Shown in pieces: positions 1-5,761 of a stretch of 6,350 bases of DNA. The notes beneath the pieces are model-generated. The model was not told the origin of the DNA. It saw only the letters and a program-made list of their open reading frames with translations, and did not search any database. Every line of letters begins with the position of its first letter. Position 1 is the stretch's first letter. The position numbers and the translations under genes are program-made. This stretch comes from Microbacteriaceae bacterium (GTDB taxonomy: Bacteria; Actinomycetota; Actinomycetes; Actinomycetales; Microbacteriaceae): positions 1 to 6,350 of the forward strand of contig JAKONM010000148.1 of the NCBI GenBank assembly GCA_022701925.1, given 5' to 3'.

Positions 1-722
1 TCGCCGCGGCCGGGGTGCCGCAGGTGGTCGTCGCCTCGTCGGTGGGGGCCTACAGCCCGGGGCCCAAGCGGCGCCGGGTGGACGAGTCCTGGCCGACGGG
101 CGGCATCGCGACCTCGCACTACGCCCGGCACAAGGCGGCGGACGAGCGCATGCTCGACCGGTTCCAGGCGGCGCAGCCCGACGTGCGCGTGGTCCGCATG
201 CGCCCGGGCCTCGTGATGCAGGGCGCGGTGGGGGAGGAGCTGCGGCTGCTGTTCGGCGGCCGGCTGCTGCCCGTGCGCTGGATCGGCCGCGTGCCGCTGC
301 CCGTGCTGCCGCTGCCGCCCCGCCTGCACTCGCAGGTCGTGCACGCCGACGACCTGGCCGACGCCTTCGTGCGCGCGGTCGTGCAGCGCGCCGACGGCGC
401 CTTCAACATCGCCGCCGAGCCGGAGATCGGCCCGCGGCAGGTCGCCGGGCTCCTCGGCGCCCGATGGGTGCCGGTGCGCATCGCGCCGCTGCGCGGACTG
501 ATGTGGCTCGCCTGGCAGCTGCACCTGCTGGCCGCCGACCCCGGCTGGCTGGACATCGCGACCTCCGTGCCCGTGATGTCGACCGAGCGGGCCCGCCGCG
601 AGCTGGGCTGGCGGCCCCGGCACGACGGCGTCGAGGCGCTCGGGCAGGCCGTCCGCGGCCTCTCCGACCGCACCGCGCACCCCGGTTCACCGCACCTGGT
701 GGACGTGCGCGGAACGGAGTGA
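1..722 (+). CDS. NAD(P)-dependent epimerase/dehydratase-like protein (extended SDR), 5' partial
   Basis: Only the C-terminal 239 codons are in the window. The frame opens at base 3 and runs to TGA 720-722, and the gene continues upstream of base 1, so the GTG at 15 is probably not the true start. The extended short-chain dehydrogenase fold is recognised from the strand-and-serine segment ASSVGAYSPG, followed by the catalytic YxxxK motif (YARHK, Tyr codon at 120-122). After these come VVRMRPGLV and the HADDLADAF segment typical of the NAD-dependent epimerase family. The glycine-rich NAD-binding motif must lie upstream. The C-terminal half contains TERARRELGWRP, the usual end of sugar-nucleotide epimerase-like proteins. 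The family acts on nucleotide sugars or related substrates in the cytoplasm, but the substrate cannot be named here. No functional link to lsr2 downstream is visible. Confidence 0.85.
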   Translation, partial: AAAGVPQVVVASSVGAYSPGPKRRRVDESWPTGGIATSHYARHKAADERMLDRFQAAQPDVRVVRMRPGLVMQGAVGEELRLLFGGRLLPVRWIGRVPLPVLPLPPRLHSQVVHADDLADAFVRAVVQRADGAFNIAAEPEIGPRQVAGLLGARWVPVRIAPLRGLMWLAWQLHLLAADPGWLDIATSVPVMSTERARRELGWRPRHDGVEALGQAVRGLSDRTAHPGSPHLVDVRGTE

Positions 723-748
723 CGAAAGGCGGGCGCGCGAATTCTCCA

Positions 749-782
749 CGGCGCACGGAATGGCAGGGAATGGTGTGCGCCG
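749..782. repeat. Inverted repeat with a 10-bp direct repeat in its loop, downstream of the epimerase gene
   Basis: CGGCGCAC (749-756) pairs perfectly with GTGCGCCG (775-782) around an 18-nt loop. The loop carries GGAATGG twice, at 757-763 and 767-773, one helical turn apart. It lies 27 bases past the epimerase stop and could be a weak transcription end or a protein site. There is no U-tract. Its function is not established. Confidence 0.35.
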
Positions 783-878
783 CGGCCCCGCCGGACCTCT
801 CGCCCGCTGCTTTCCGGGTCGCTCGGGAATCTTTAGCATTCGGCGTGCCGAAAACGAAGGAAAAGGCGCATTCCTGTG

Positions 879-884
879 TATGAT
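879..884 (+). promoter_or_regulatory. Probable -10 element of the lsr2 promoter
   Basis: TATGAT matches the TATAAT consensus at five of six positions. It lies in the most AT-rich part of the gap (about 826-905). No convincing -35 hexamer is found at 16-18 bp upstream, where the sequence is purine-rich (around GAAGGA). Transcription would begin near 891, giving a leader of about 65 nt that starts just before the palindrome at 895-908. Lsr2 prefers AT-rich DNA, so autoregulation through this stretch is possible but only inferred. Confidence 0.45.
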
Positions 885-894
885 TCGGGTGAAC

Positions 895-908
895 GGCGCA
901 ATTGCGCC
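895..908. promoter_or_regulatory. Perfect 14-bp palindrome, candidate operator in the lsr2 leader
   Basis: GGCGCAATTGCGCC is identical to its reverse complement. It sits 11 bp downstream of the probable -10 hexamer and 47 bp upstream of the lsr2 ATG, where a dimeric repressor could block initiation or early elongation. As RNA it has no real loop, so a DNA-binding site is more likely than a hairpin. The cognate protein is unknown. Confidence 0.4.
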
Positions 909-955
909 TCTGTACCCGCAGGACCCGAGACTTTCCACAAGGAGAATGACCGCCA

Positions 956-1303
956 ATGGCGCAGAAGTACATCGTGCAGCTCGTCGACGACCTGACCCAG
1001 CAGCCGATCGAGGACGGTTCGGGGGAGAGCGTCCGCTTCTCCCTGGACGGCGTCAGCTACACCATCGACCTCACCGAGGAGCACGCCGAGGAGTTCCGCT
1101 CGTCGCTCGCGCCCTACGTCAACGCGGCCCGCAAGGCCGACGTGGCGGGCCGGGCGAAGGCGTCCGGGTCGTCCTCCGCGCCCCGCGCCCCGAAGGGCGA
1201 CCTGAAGGCGATGCGCGACTGGGCGAACGAGAACGGCTACACGGTCTCGACCCGCGGCCGCATCCCGTCCGAGGTGCAGACCGCCTACAACGCCGCGCAC
1301 TGA
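956..1303 (+). CDS. lsr2: Lsr2-family nucleoid-associated DNA-bridging protein
   Basis: The product is a 115-aa histone-like protein that coats and bridges AT-rich DNA and silences horizontally acquired genes in actinobacteria, a functional counterpart of H-NS. The N-terminal oligomerisation domain covers about residues 1-60 (MAQKYIVQLVDDL, then the strand region SVRFSLDGVSYTIDL and a helix). A flexible, Ala/Ser/Arg/Lys-rich linker spans about 61-80. The C-terminal DNA-binding domain, about 81-115, contains RDWANENGYTVSTRGRIP. Its Arg100-Gly101-Arg102 is the AT-hook-like motif that enters the minor groove. Length is normal for the family. The start at 956 is chosen because AAGGAG (939-944) is 11 nt upstream and the N-terminus matches the family; an ATG at 946 is in another frame. 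The gene appears monocistronic, with its own promoter and a terminator-like hairpin. Confidence 0.96.
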   Translation: MAQKYIVQLVDDLTQQPIEDGSGESVRFSLDGVSYTIDLTEEHAEEFRSSLAPYVNAARKADVAGRAKASGSSSAPRAPKGDLKAMRDWANENGYTVSTRGRIPSEVQTAYNAAH

Positions 1304-1318
1304 TCGGCTGATCCTCGA

Positions 1319-1350
1319 AAGGGCGGGTCCGCGCACGCGGGCCCGCCCTT
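1319..1350 (+). terminator. GC-rich hairpin terminator behind lsr2
   Basis: AAGGGCGGGTCCGCG (1319-1333) and CGCGGGCCCGCCCTT (1336-1350) form a stem of up to 15 pairs with one U-G wobble and a minimal CA apex, starting 15 nt past the lsr2 stop. There is no U-tract, which is common for actinobacterial terminators. The right arm abuts the promoter of the next gene. Confidence 0.75.
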
Positions 1351-1369
1351 CCGCCGTCGGCGGCGTGCT

Positions 1370-1375
1370 TATGCT
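1370..1375 (+). promoter_or_regulatory. -10 element for a probably leaderless transcript
   Basis: TATGCT fits the actinobacterial -10 pattern TAnnnT. Counting the A of the ATG at 1382 as +1 places the hexamer exactly at -12 to -7. The bases between it and the ATG (GGCGAG) offer at most a poor, too-close ribosome site. A -35 element is not clear; that region overlaps the terminator's right arm. Confidence 0.5.
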
Positions 1376-1381
1376 GGCGAG

Positions 1382-1801
1382 ATGATCTCCCGCCCCCTGG
1401 CCCTCCGCCTGCGCGAGGCCGGGCTGCAGTGGCGGCCGGCCTCCGGCGACCGGTTCCAGCTGATCGGCCAGGACATGGAGTCCACCGGCACCGAGGCGTT
1501 CACCGTCAGCGACATGACGATCGAGGCGCACGCCTTCCCCTCCGGCACCGTGCTGGGGTTCAACGGCACCACGGAATGGGCGCTCGACTCGGTGGCCATC
1601 GAGGACGCCCTGTGGTTCCCGCGCGAGGACCAGCTGCGGGTCGCGCTGAAGGACACCTTCCGCAGCCTGGAGCGCGACGAGTCGGCCGGCGGCTGGCGGG
1701 TCGTCTGCGTGTTCCGCGGCGAGCGCCGGGTGCACCTGGCCGACGAGGTCGAGGACGCGTACGCCATGGCGGTGCTGGCCGAAGTCGAGGCCGCGGTCTG
1801 A
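1382..1801 (+). CDS. Conserved actinobacterial protein of unknown function
   Basis: This encodes a 139-aa soluble protein with no signal peptide or membrane segment. It resembles a family widespread in high-GC actinobacteria. From memory, members begin with MISRPLA and carry SGDRF, SDMTIE, FNGTTEWALDS and LPREDQLR-like blocks. Here these appear as PASGDRF, VSDMTIEAH, GFNGTTEWALDSV and WFPREDQLRVAL. Database names such as pilus assembly protein CpaE attached to some relatives look like transferred errors, since no ATPase or receiver motifs are present. The start is set by the leaderless promoter at 1370-1375 and by the match to the family N-terminus. The gene ends 16 bp from the convergent transporter gene. 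No molecular role can be assigned. Confidence 0.8.
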   Translation: MISRPLALRLREAGLQWRPASGDRFQLIGQDMESTGTEAFTVSDMTIEAHAFPSGTVLGFNGTTEWALDSVAIEDALWFPREDQLRVALKDTFRSLERDESAGGWRVVCVFRGERRVHLADEVEDAYAMAVLAEVEAAV

Positions 1802-1827
1802 CGGGGACGTCCCGTTCTCAGGACGGG
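1801..1827. terminator. Overlapping inverted repeats at a convergent gene junction
   Basis: GGGACGTCCC (1804-1813) is a perfect palindrome nested in ACGGG/CCCGT arms (1801-1805 and 1811-1815). CCCGT (1811-1815) can instead pair with ACGGG (1823-1827). These mutually exclusive stems sit between the stop codons of two convergent genes, so a bidirectional transcription end is plausible. The stems are short and lack U-tracts. Confidence 0.4.
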
Positions 1828-3032
1828 GTGATCGGGATGGGCGCCGTGTCGGCCATGGGGCCCGCGTCCCGGCCCTTCAGGTCGGGCTGGGCCGGGATGC
1901 CGACGGCCGCCACCACGGCGGAGGCGGCGGCCAGCACCGCCGCGCAGCCGAAGGCCGCCGCAGCGCCGTAGCCGTCGAGCGCCTGCCCGGCCAGCGCGGC
2001 GCCGAGGGCGACGCCGACCAGCTGCCCGGTGTTGGTCCAGCCGTAGGCCTCCGCCGTGTCGCTGAAGCGCACGGAGGAGGAGACGACCGCGCTCATGACC
2101 CCCAGGGCCGGCGCCAGCCCGAAGCCGGCGACCACGAGGGCGGCGGAGAGCCCCCAGAAGCCGTTGACGAACGGGGTCAGCGCCACGCCGGCCGTGACGC
2201 CCGCCAGACGCAGCGCCAGGGACCACGGCCGCATGGGCAGACGGCCGAGCAGCAGGCCGCCCGCCAGGGAGGCGACCGCCCAGATCGCCAGCACGACGCC
2301 GCTGGTGGGGTCGGACTCGCCGAAGGCGCCGGCGACGCCGGTCTCGATCGCCGAGCACGAGGCGATGACGAGGAACCCGACCGCCGTGACCAGCGCCACC
2401 TGGGGCCGCAGCAGCACCCGGCCGAAGCGCCGCTTGCTGCGCGGGATGCGCACGCGGGCGACCCCGGGCGAGAGGGCGAACCAGAGCCCGCCGCCGATCA
2501 TCAGCGCGACGGACAGCAGCAGCGCGAGCACCGTGCTGACGCCCGTGGCGACGAGGGTCACGACCACGGGGCCGCCGATCCAGATCAGCTCCTGCAGCGA
2601 CGCGTCCAGGGAGTAGAGCGGCGTCAGCATCGACGACGGCACCATCTTCGGGTAGATGGTCCGCACGGCCGAGGTCACCGGCGGGAACGACAGCCCGCTG
2701 ACCAGCGCCAGCGCGACGGCGCCGGCCGGGGGCAGCGGCGCCAGCGCGATCGCGGCGACCGCGATCGCGCAGACGGCCGTCGAGGCGAGCAGCACGGGCC
2801 GCATGCCGAGGCGCCCCATGAGCCTGCCCATGGCGGGACCGGCGAGCGCCTGGCCGATGCTCAGGGCGGCCAGGACGATGCCGGCGACGCCGTAGGACCC
2901 GGTGCGGGACTCGACGTGGAAGAGCAGGCCGAGCGACAGCATGCCCGACGGCAGACGGGCGGCCAGCTGCGCGGCGATGATCCGGGCGACCCCGGGGACG
3001 CGCAGCAGCTCGCCGTACCCCGCTCCCGCCAC
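1818..3032 (-). CDS. Major facilitator superfamily (MFS) transporter
   Basis: This 404-aa integral membrane protein has about twelve hydrophobic helices in two six-helix halves. They are separated by a basic cytoplasmic loop at residues 189-210 (containing RIPRSKRRFGR). A variant MFS motif A lies between helices 2 and 3, GPAMGRLMGRLGMRP at about 65-79, with the usual Asp absent. The family moves small molecules by proton-coupled antiport or symport; the substrate is unknown and efflux is only a guess. The start is GTG at 3032-3030, preceded by a weak purine stretch and a TACGAT -10 element, so translation may be leaderless. It is divergent from the RNR operon and shares a 220-bp gap with it, but no functional connection is evident. 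Confidence 0.88.
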   Translation of the reverse strand: MAGAGYGELLRVPGVARIIAAQLAARLPSGMLSLGLLFHVESRTGSYGVAGIVLAALSIGQALAGPAMGRLMGRLGMRPVLLASTAVCAIAVAAIALAPLPPAGAVALALVSGLSFPPVTSAVRTIYPKMVPSSMLTPLYSLDASLQELIWIGGPVVVTLVATGVSTVLALLLSVALMIGGGLWFALSPGVARVRIPRSKRRFGRVLLRPQVALVTAVGFLVIASCSAIETGVAGAFGESDPTSGVVLAIWAVASLAGGLLLGRLPMRPWSLALRLAGVTAGVALTPFVNGFWGLSAALVVAGFGLAPALGVMSAVVSSSVRFSDTAEAYGWTNTGQLVGVALGAALAGQALDGYGAAAAFGCAAVLAAASAVVAAVGIPAQPDLKGRDAGPMADTAPIPITPS

Positions 3033-3040
3033 GGCCCCCG

Positions 3041-3046
3041 ATCGTA
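3041..3046 (-). promoter_or_regulatory. Probable -10 element for the MFS transporter gene
   Basis: Read on the minus strand this is TACGAT, fitting TAnnnT. Its last base lies 9 nt before the first base of the GTG at 3032, so the RNA would start at or within two bases of the start codon. No -35 match is evident. Confidence 0.35.
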
Positions 3047-3096
3047 CGGGCCGCGGTGTCGGAGGGGCCGCCTAGGTTCTCCCCAGGCCGGGCGTG

Positions 3097-3130
3097 TTCT
3101 CCACAGATCGCCGGTATCACCTGTGGACGA
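3097..3130. promoter_or_regulatory. Inverted pair of DnaA-box-like sites upstream of nrdA
   Basis: TTCTCCACA (3097-3105) and, on the minus strand, TCGTCCACA (3130-3122) each differ from the actinobacterial DnaA box TTGTCCACA at one position. Together they form an inverted repeat, TCCACAG (3100-3106) and CTGTGGA (3121-3127), with repeat centres 21 bp apart, two helical turns. E. coli nrdAB is known to be controlled by DnaA. Control by DnaA here is inferred, and another dimeric regulator could use the same repeat. Confidence 0.4.
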
Positions 3131-3144
3131 CACGCCGTCCGATT

Positions 3145-3160
3145 CCACAACATGTGGGGT
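3145..3160. promoter_or_regulatory. NrdR box 1
   Basis: CCACAACATGTGGGGT fits the NrdR consensus acaCwAtATaTwGtgt at most conserved positions: the C, A, AT core, T and G. NrdR is the ATP/dATP-sensing zinc-ribbon/ATP-cone repressor of RNR operons. The box starts exactly 32 bp before box 2, with a 16-bp gap, as in Streptomyces nrd promoters. Confidence 0.8.
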
Positions 3161-3176
3161 TGTCGATCCCCAGACA

Positions 3177-3192
3177 CCCCGACATATAGTGA
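3177..3192. promoter_or_regulatory. NrdR box 2, overlapping the nrdA promoter
   Basis: CCCCGACATATAGTGA matches the right half of the NrdR consensus (ATaTwGtg) almost completely and keeps the C and A of the left half. It contains the likely -10 hexamer at 3185-3190, so NrdR bound here would occlude RNA polymerase. The three-helical-turn phasing with box 1 supports a cooperative pair. Confidence 0.82.
3185..3190 (+). promoter_or_regulatory. -10 element of the nrdA operon promoter
   Basis: TATAGT matches TATAAT at five of six positions. A TTGTCG sequence (3160-3165) lies 19 bp upstream as a possible but widely spaced -35. Transcription would start near 3197, giving a leader of about 55 nt to the ATG at 3253. 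The leader includes a small CCCC/GGGG stem at 3195-3206. Confidence 0.55.
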
Positions 3193-3238
3193 TCCCCCGG
3201 TCGGGGCACCTCGATCGGCGGTGGGCGCGACAGGCGCT

Positions 3239-3246
3239 GGAGGGAG
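3239..3246 (+). promoter_or_regulatory. Ribosome binding site that decides the nrdA start
   Basis: GGAGGGAG directly abuts the ATG at 3247 but lies 6 nt from the in-frame ATG at 3253. Normal spacing therefore favours 3253, which gives the N-terminus MSITVVKRDG and drops Met-Arg. Confidence 0.7.
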
Positions 3247-3252
3247 ATGCGG

Positions 3253-5757
3253 ATGAGCATCACGGTGGTCAAGCGCGACGGGTCCCGCGAGCCGTACGAC
3301 GCCAACAAGATCAACCTGGCGATCGAGCACGCGTCCGAGGGCCTGGACCCGAACATCACGTGGGTCACGCAGATCGCCAGCGAGCTGGAGCTGACGCTGT
3401 TCGACGGCATCACCACCCAGCAGCTGGACGAGGCCGTCATCCAGGTGGCGCTGCAGAACGTCAAGGACGACCCCGCCTTCGACACCGTCGCGGCCCGCCT
3501 GCTGCTGAAGACCATCTACAAGCGCGTGCTCGGCGACTACGCCGACGAGGCCGACGTGAAGGCCCTGCACGCCCAGCACTTCCCCCGCTACGTCGCCCGC
3601 GGCGTGGCCGAGGACCTGCTCGACCCCCGCCTGGCCGAGATGTTCGACCTGGACGCGCTGGCCGCGGCCCTCGAGCCGGCCCACGACTCGCTGCTGAAGT
3701 ACATCGGCGTCGTCACGCTGAACAACCGGTACGGCATCAAGGCGCGCGACAACGAGCCCCTCGAGGTGCCGCAGTACTTCTGGATGCGCATCGCGATGGG
3801 CCTGTCCCTGAACGAGGCCGACCCCACGACGGCGGCGCTCGGCTTCTACTCGAAGATGGGCTCGCTCGACTACCTGGCGGCCGGCTCCACGCTGGTCAAC
3901 GCGGGCACCAAGTACCCGCAGCTGTCGAACTGCTTCGTGCTCGAGATGCAGGACGACATCGAGCACATCGCAAAGACCACGCGCGACGTCATGTGGCTGA
4001 CCAAGGGCACGGGCGGCATCGGGCTCTCCGTCACCAAGCTGCGCGCGCAGGGCTCGCCGATCCGGTCGAACAACACGACCTCCACCGGCCCGATCCCCTT
4101 CATGCACACCATCGACTCGATCCTGCGCGCGGTGTCCCGCGGCGGGAAGAAGTTCGGCGCCCTCTGCTTCTACATGGAGAACTGGCACCTGGACTTCCCC
4201 GAGTTCCTGGACCTGCGCCAGAACTCCGGCGACCCGTACCGCCGCACCCGCACCGCGAACACCGCCGTGTGGATCTCGGACGAGTTCATGAAGCGCGTCC
4301 AGAACGACGAGCCCTGGTACCTGTTCGACCCGCTGGAGGTCGAGGACCTCAACGAGCTGACCGGCAAGGCCTTCTCGGAGCGCTACGCCCACTACGTCGC
4401 GGAGGCCGAGGCCGGCCGCATGCGCGCCCACAAGCGGATCGGCGCCCGCGAGCAGTTCAAGTCGATCCTGATGGCGCTGCAGACCACGAGCCACCCGTGG
4501 CTGACGTGGAAGGACACGATCAACAACCGGGCGCTGAACAACAACACCGGCACGATCCACTCCTCCAACCTCTCCACCGAGATCACGCTGCCGCAGGACC
4601 GCGACAACGTGTCGGTCTGCAACCTGGCGTCGATCAACCTGTCCCGCCACCTGACGACCGGCGCCGACGGCCGCCTCGGCTTCGACTGGGCGCGCATCGC
4701 GGCCAGCGCGAAGAGCGCGGTGCGCCAGCTCGACAACCTGATCGACATCACGGTGTCGAGCGTCGACGAGGCCGACCACTCCAACGAGCAGAACCGCGCG
4801 ATCGGCCTGGGCGTCATGGGCTTCACCGACGTCGTCGAGCGCCTCGGCTACTCGTACGAGAGCGAGGAGGCCTACGCGCTGATCGACGAGGTCATGGAGC
4901 ACGTCTCCTACGCCGCGATCGAGGAGTCGGTCGACCTGGCCGCCGAGCGCGGGGCGTACCCGAACTTCCAGGGCTCGCGCTGGAGCGAGGGCCTGGTGCC
5001 CTTCGACACCATCGCGATCACCGAGGCCGAGCGCGGCGTGCCCGTGCTGGTCGACCGCACCACGCGGCTCGACTGGGACTCGCTGCGCCAGCGCGTCAAG
5101 GGCGGCATGCGCAACGCCACCCTGATGGCGATCGCGCCCACCGCCTCCATCGGCCTGGTCGCCGGCACCACGCCGGGCCTCGACCCGCAGTTCTCGCAGA
5201 TCTTCAGCCGCTCCACCTCGTCGGGCAAGTTCCTCGAGGTGAACCGCAACCTGGTCGAGACCCTGCGGTCCGCCGGGCTGTGGGAGCGGGTGCGCGAGGC
5301 GATCCTGCGCAGCCAGGGCGACATCCAGGGCATCGCGGAGATCCCCGACGAGATCAAGGCGACGTACAAGACCAGCTTCCAGCTGTCGCCGTACGCCTTC
5401 GTCGAGGTGGCCGCCCGCGCCCAGAAGTGGATCGACCAGGCGATCAGCCGGAACATGTACCTGGAGACGCGCGATCTCGGCGACATGATGTCGATCTACT
5501 CCGCCGCCTGGGAGCGCGGGGTGAAGACCACGTACTACCTGCACATGAAGCCCCGCCACACGGCGGAGCAGTCGACGGTGCGGGTGAACAAGGCCGAGAC
5601 CGTGACGCCGGGCGCGGGGGCGCCCGCAGCGCGTCGCGGGTTCGGCGCCGGCGCGCCGCAGCCCGCGGCCGCCGCTCCCACCGGGCCCGCACGCCGCGGG
5701 TTCGGTGGACTCGGATCCCCCGCGCGCAGCGCGGGCGATGACGGCAAGGGGGAGTAG
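3253..5757 (+). CDS. nrdA: Class I ribonucleoside-diphosphate reductase alpha subunit, lacking the C-terminal Cys pair
   Basis: The alpha subunit converts ribonucleotides to deoxyribonucleotides in the cytoplasm, together with NrdB. An N-terminal ATP-cone (about residues 1-90, VVKRDGSREPYDANKI) gives allosteric activity control. The ten-stranded barrel domain follows. Cys227 (LSNCFVLE) matches E. coli Cys225 and Cys456 (VSVCNLAS) matches Cys462. The finger loop Asn439-Leu-Ser441-Thr-Glu443 keeps the Asn437 and Glu441 equivalents but has Ser (TCC 4573-4575) where Cys439, the thiyl-radical residue, is expected. Phosphate-loop residues APTASIG (about 628-634) and the radical-relay Tyr761-Tyr762 (GVKTTYY) are present. 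The only other Cys is Cys305. The tail is a Pro/Ala/Gly-rich linker with two RRGFG motifs and stops at TAG 5755-5757 without the CxxC pair, which is encoded by the next ORF. The rest of the barrel is intact. NrdR boxes lie upstream. Activity is uncertain because of the Ser and the missing tail. Confidence 0.93.
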   Translation: MSITVVKRDGSREPYDANKINLAIEHASEGLDPNITWVTQIASELELTLFDGITTQQLDEAVIQVALQNVKDDPAFDTVAARLLLKTIYKRVLGDYADEADVKALHAQHFPRYVARGVAEDLLDPRLAEMFDLDALAAALEPAHDSLLKYIGVVTLNNRYGIKARDNEPLEVPQYFWMRIAMGLSLNEADPTTAALGFYSKMGSLDYLAAGSTLVNAGTKYPQLSNCFVLEMQDDIEHIAKTTRDVMWLTKGTGGIGLSVTKLRAQGSPIRSNNTTSTGPIPFMHTIDSILRAVSRGGKKFGALCFYMENWHLDFPEFLDLRQNSGDPYRRTRTANTAVWISDEFMKRVQNDEPWYLFDPLEVEDLNELTGKAFSERYAHYVAEAEAGRMRAHKRIGAREQFKSILMALQTTSHPWLTWKDTINNRALNNNTGTIHSSNLSTEITLPQDRDNVSVCNLASINLSRHLTTGADGRLGFDWARIAASAKSAVRQLDNLIDITVSSVDEADHSNEQNRAIGLGVMGFTDVVERLGYSYESEEAYALIDEVMEHVSYAAIEESVDLAAERGAYPNFQGSRWSEGLVPFDTIAITEAERGVPVLVDRTTRLDWDSLRQRVKGGMRNATLMAIAPTASIGLVAGTTPGLDPQFSQIFSRSTSSGKFLEVNRNLVETLRSAGLWERVREAILRSQGDIQGIAEIPDEIKATYKTSFQLSPYAFVEVAARAQKWIDQAISRNMYLETRDLGDMMSIYSAAWERGVKTTYYLHMKPRHTAEQSTVRVNKAETVTPGAGAPAARRGFGAGAPQPAAAAPTGPARRGFGGLGSPARSAGDDGKGE
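5632..5706 (+). repeat. Duplicated RRGFG motif in the NrdA C-terminal linker
   Basis: The codons for Arg-Arg-Gly-Phe-Gly occur at 5632-5646 and 5692-5706, exactly 60 bases (20 codons) apart, with an 11-base identity (CGCGGGTTCGG at 5635 and 5695). The surroundings are Ala/Pro/Gly-rich and probably disordered. This is a flexible linker of the kind that carries the redox tail in RNR alpha subunits. Confidence 0.6.
5719..5735 (+). other. All-GC hairpin just before the nrdA stop
   Basis: CCCGCGC (5719-5725) and GCGCGGG (5729-5735) pair perfectly around a GCA loop. The hairpin lies 11 nt before the purine run that serves as the Shine-Dalgarno of the next ORF, and 19 nt before the nrdA TAG. It could pause ribosomes or affect start-site access; in such GC-rich DNA it may also be chance. 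Confidence 0.4.
5747..5754 (+). promoter_or_regulatory. Ribosome binding site of the CxxC tail ORF
   Basis: AGGGGGAG ends 7 nt before the ATG at 5762 and lies inside the last nrdA codons. Ribosomes finishing nrdA at TAG 5755-5757 could restart 4 nt downstream by translational coupling. Confidence 0.6.
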
Positions 5758-5761
5758 TCGC

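Noticed and set aside
841..850. CGGCGTGCCG, considered as a second operator upstream of lsr2
   Set aside because: Only 4-bp arms, expected by chance at this GC content.
833..1735. A 300-codon minus-strand open frame over lsr2 and the unknown-function gene
   Set aside because: It is antisense to two well-supported genes and has low-complexity composition.
3071..3087. CCTAGG palindrome and nearby CCCAGG, considered as an operator
   Set aside because: Arms are too short and imperfect, with no clear relation to a promoter element.
3247..3249. ATG at 3247 as the nrdA start
   Set aside because: It directly abuts the Shine-Dalgarno; the in-frame ATG at 3253 has normal spacing and gives the usual N-terminus.
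2916..5741. A 941-codon open frame on the plus strand overlapping nrdA
   Set aside because: It is the alternative frame of nrdA, rich in Arg, His and Pro with no recognisable domain; frame 1 carries all RNR motifs.
5746..5761. A prfB-like programmed +1 frameshift as the main explanation of the tail ORF
   Set aside because: The codon before the stop is GAG, which cannot re-pair well after a +1 slip, and the ORF has its own well-placed ATG; kept only as an alternative.
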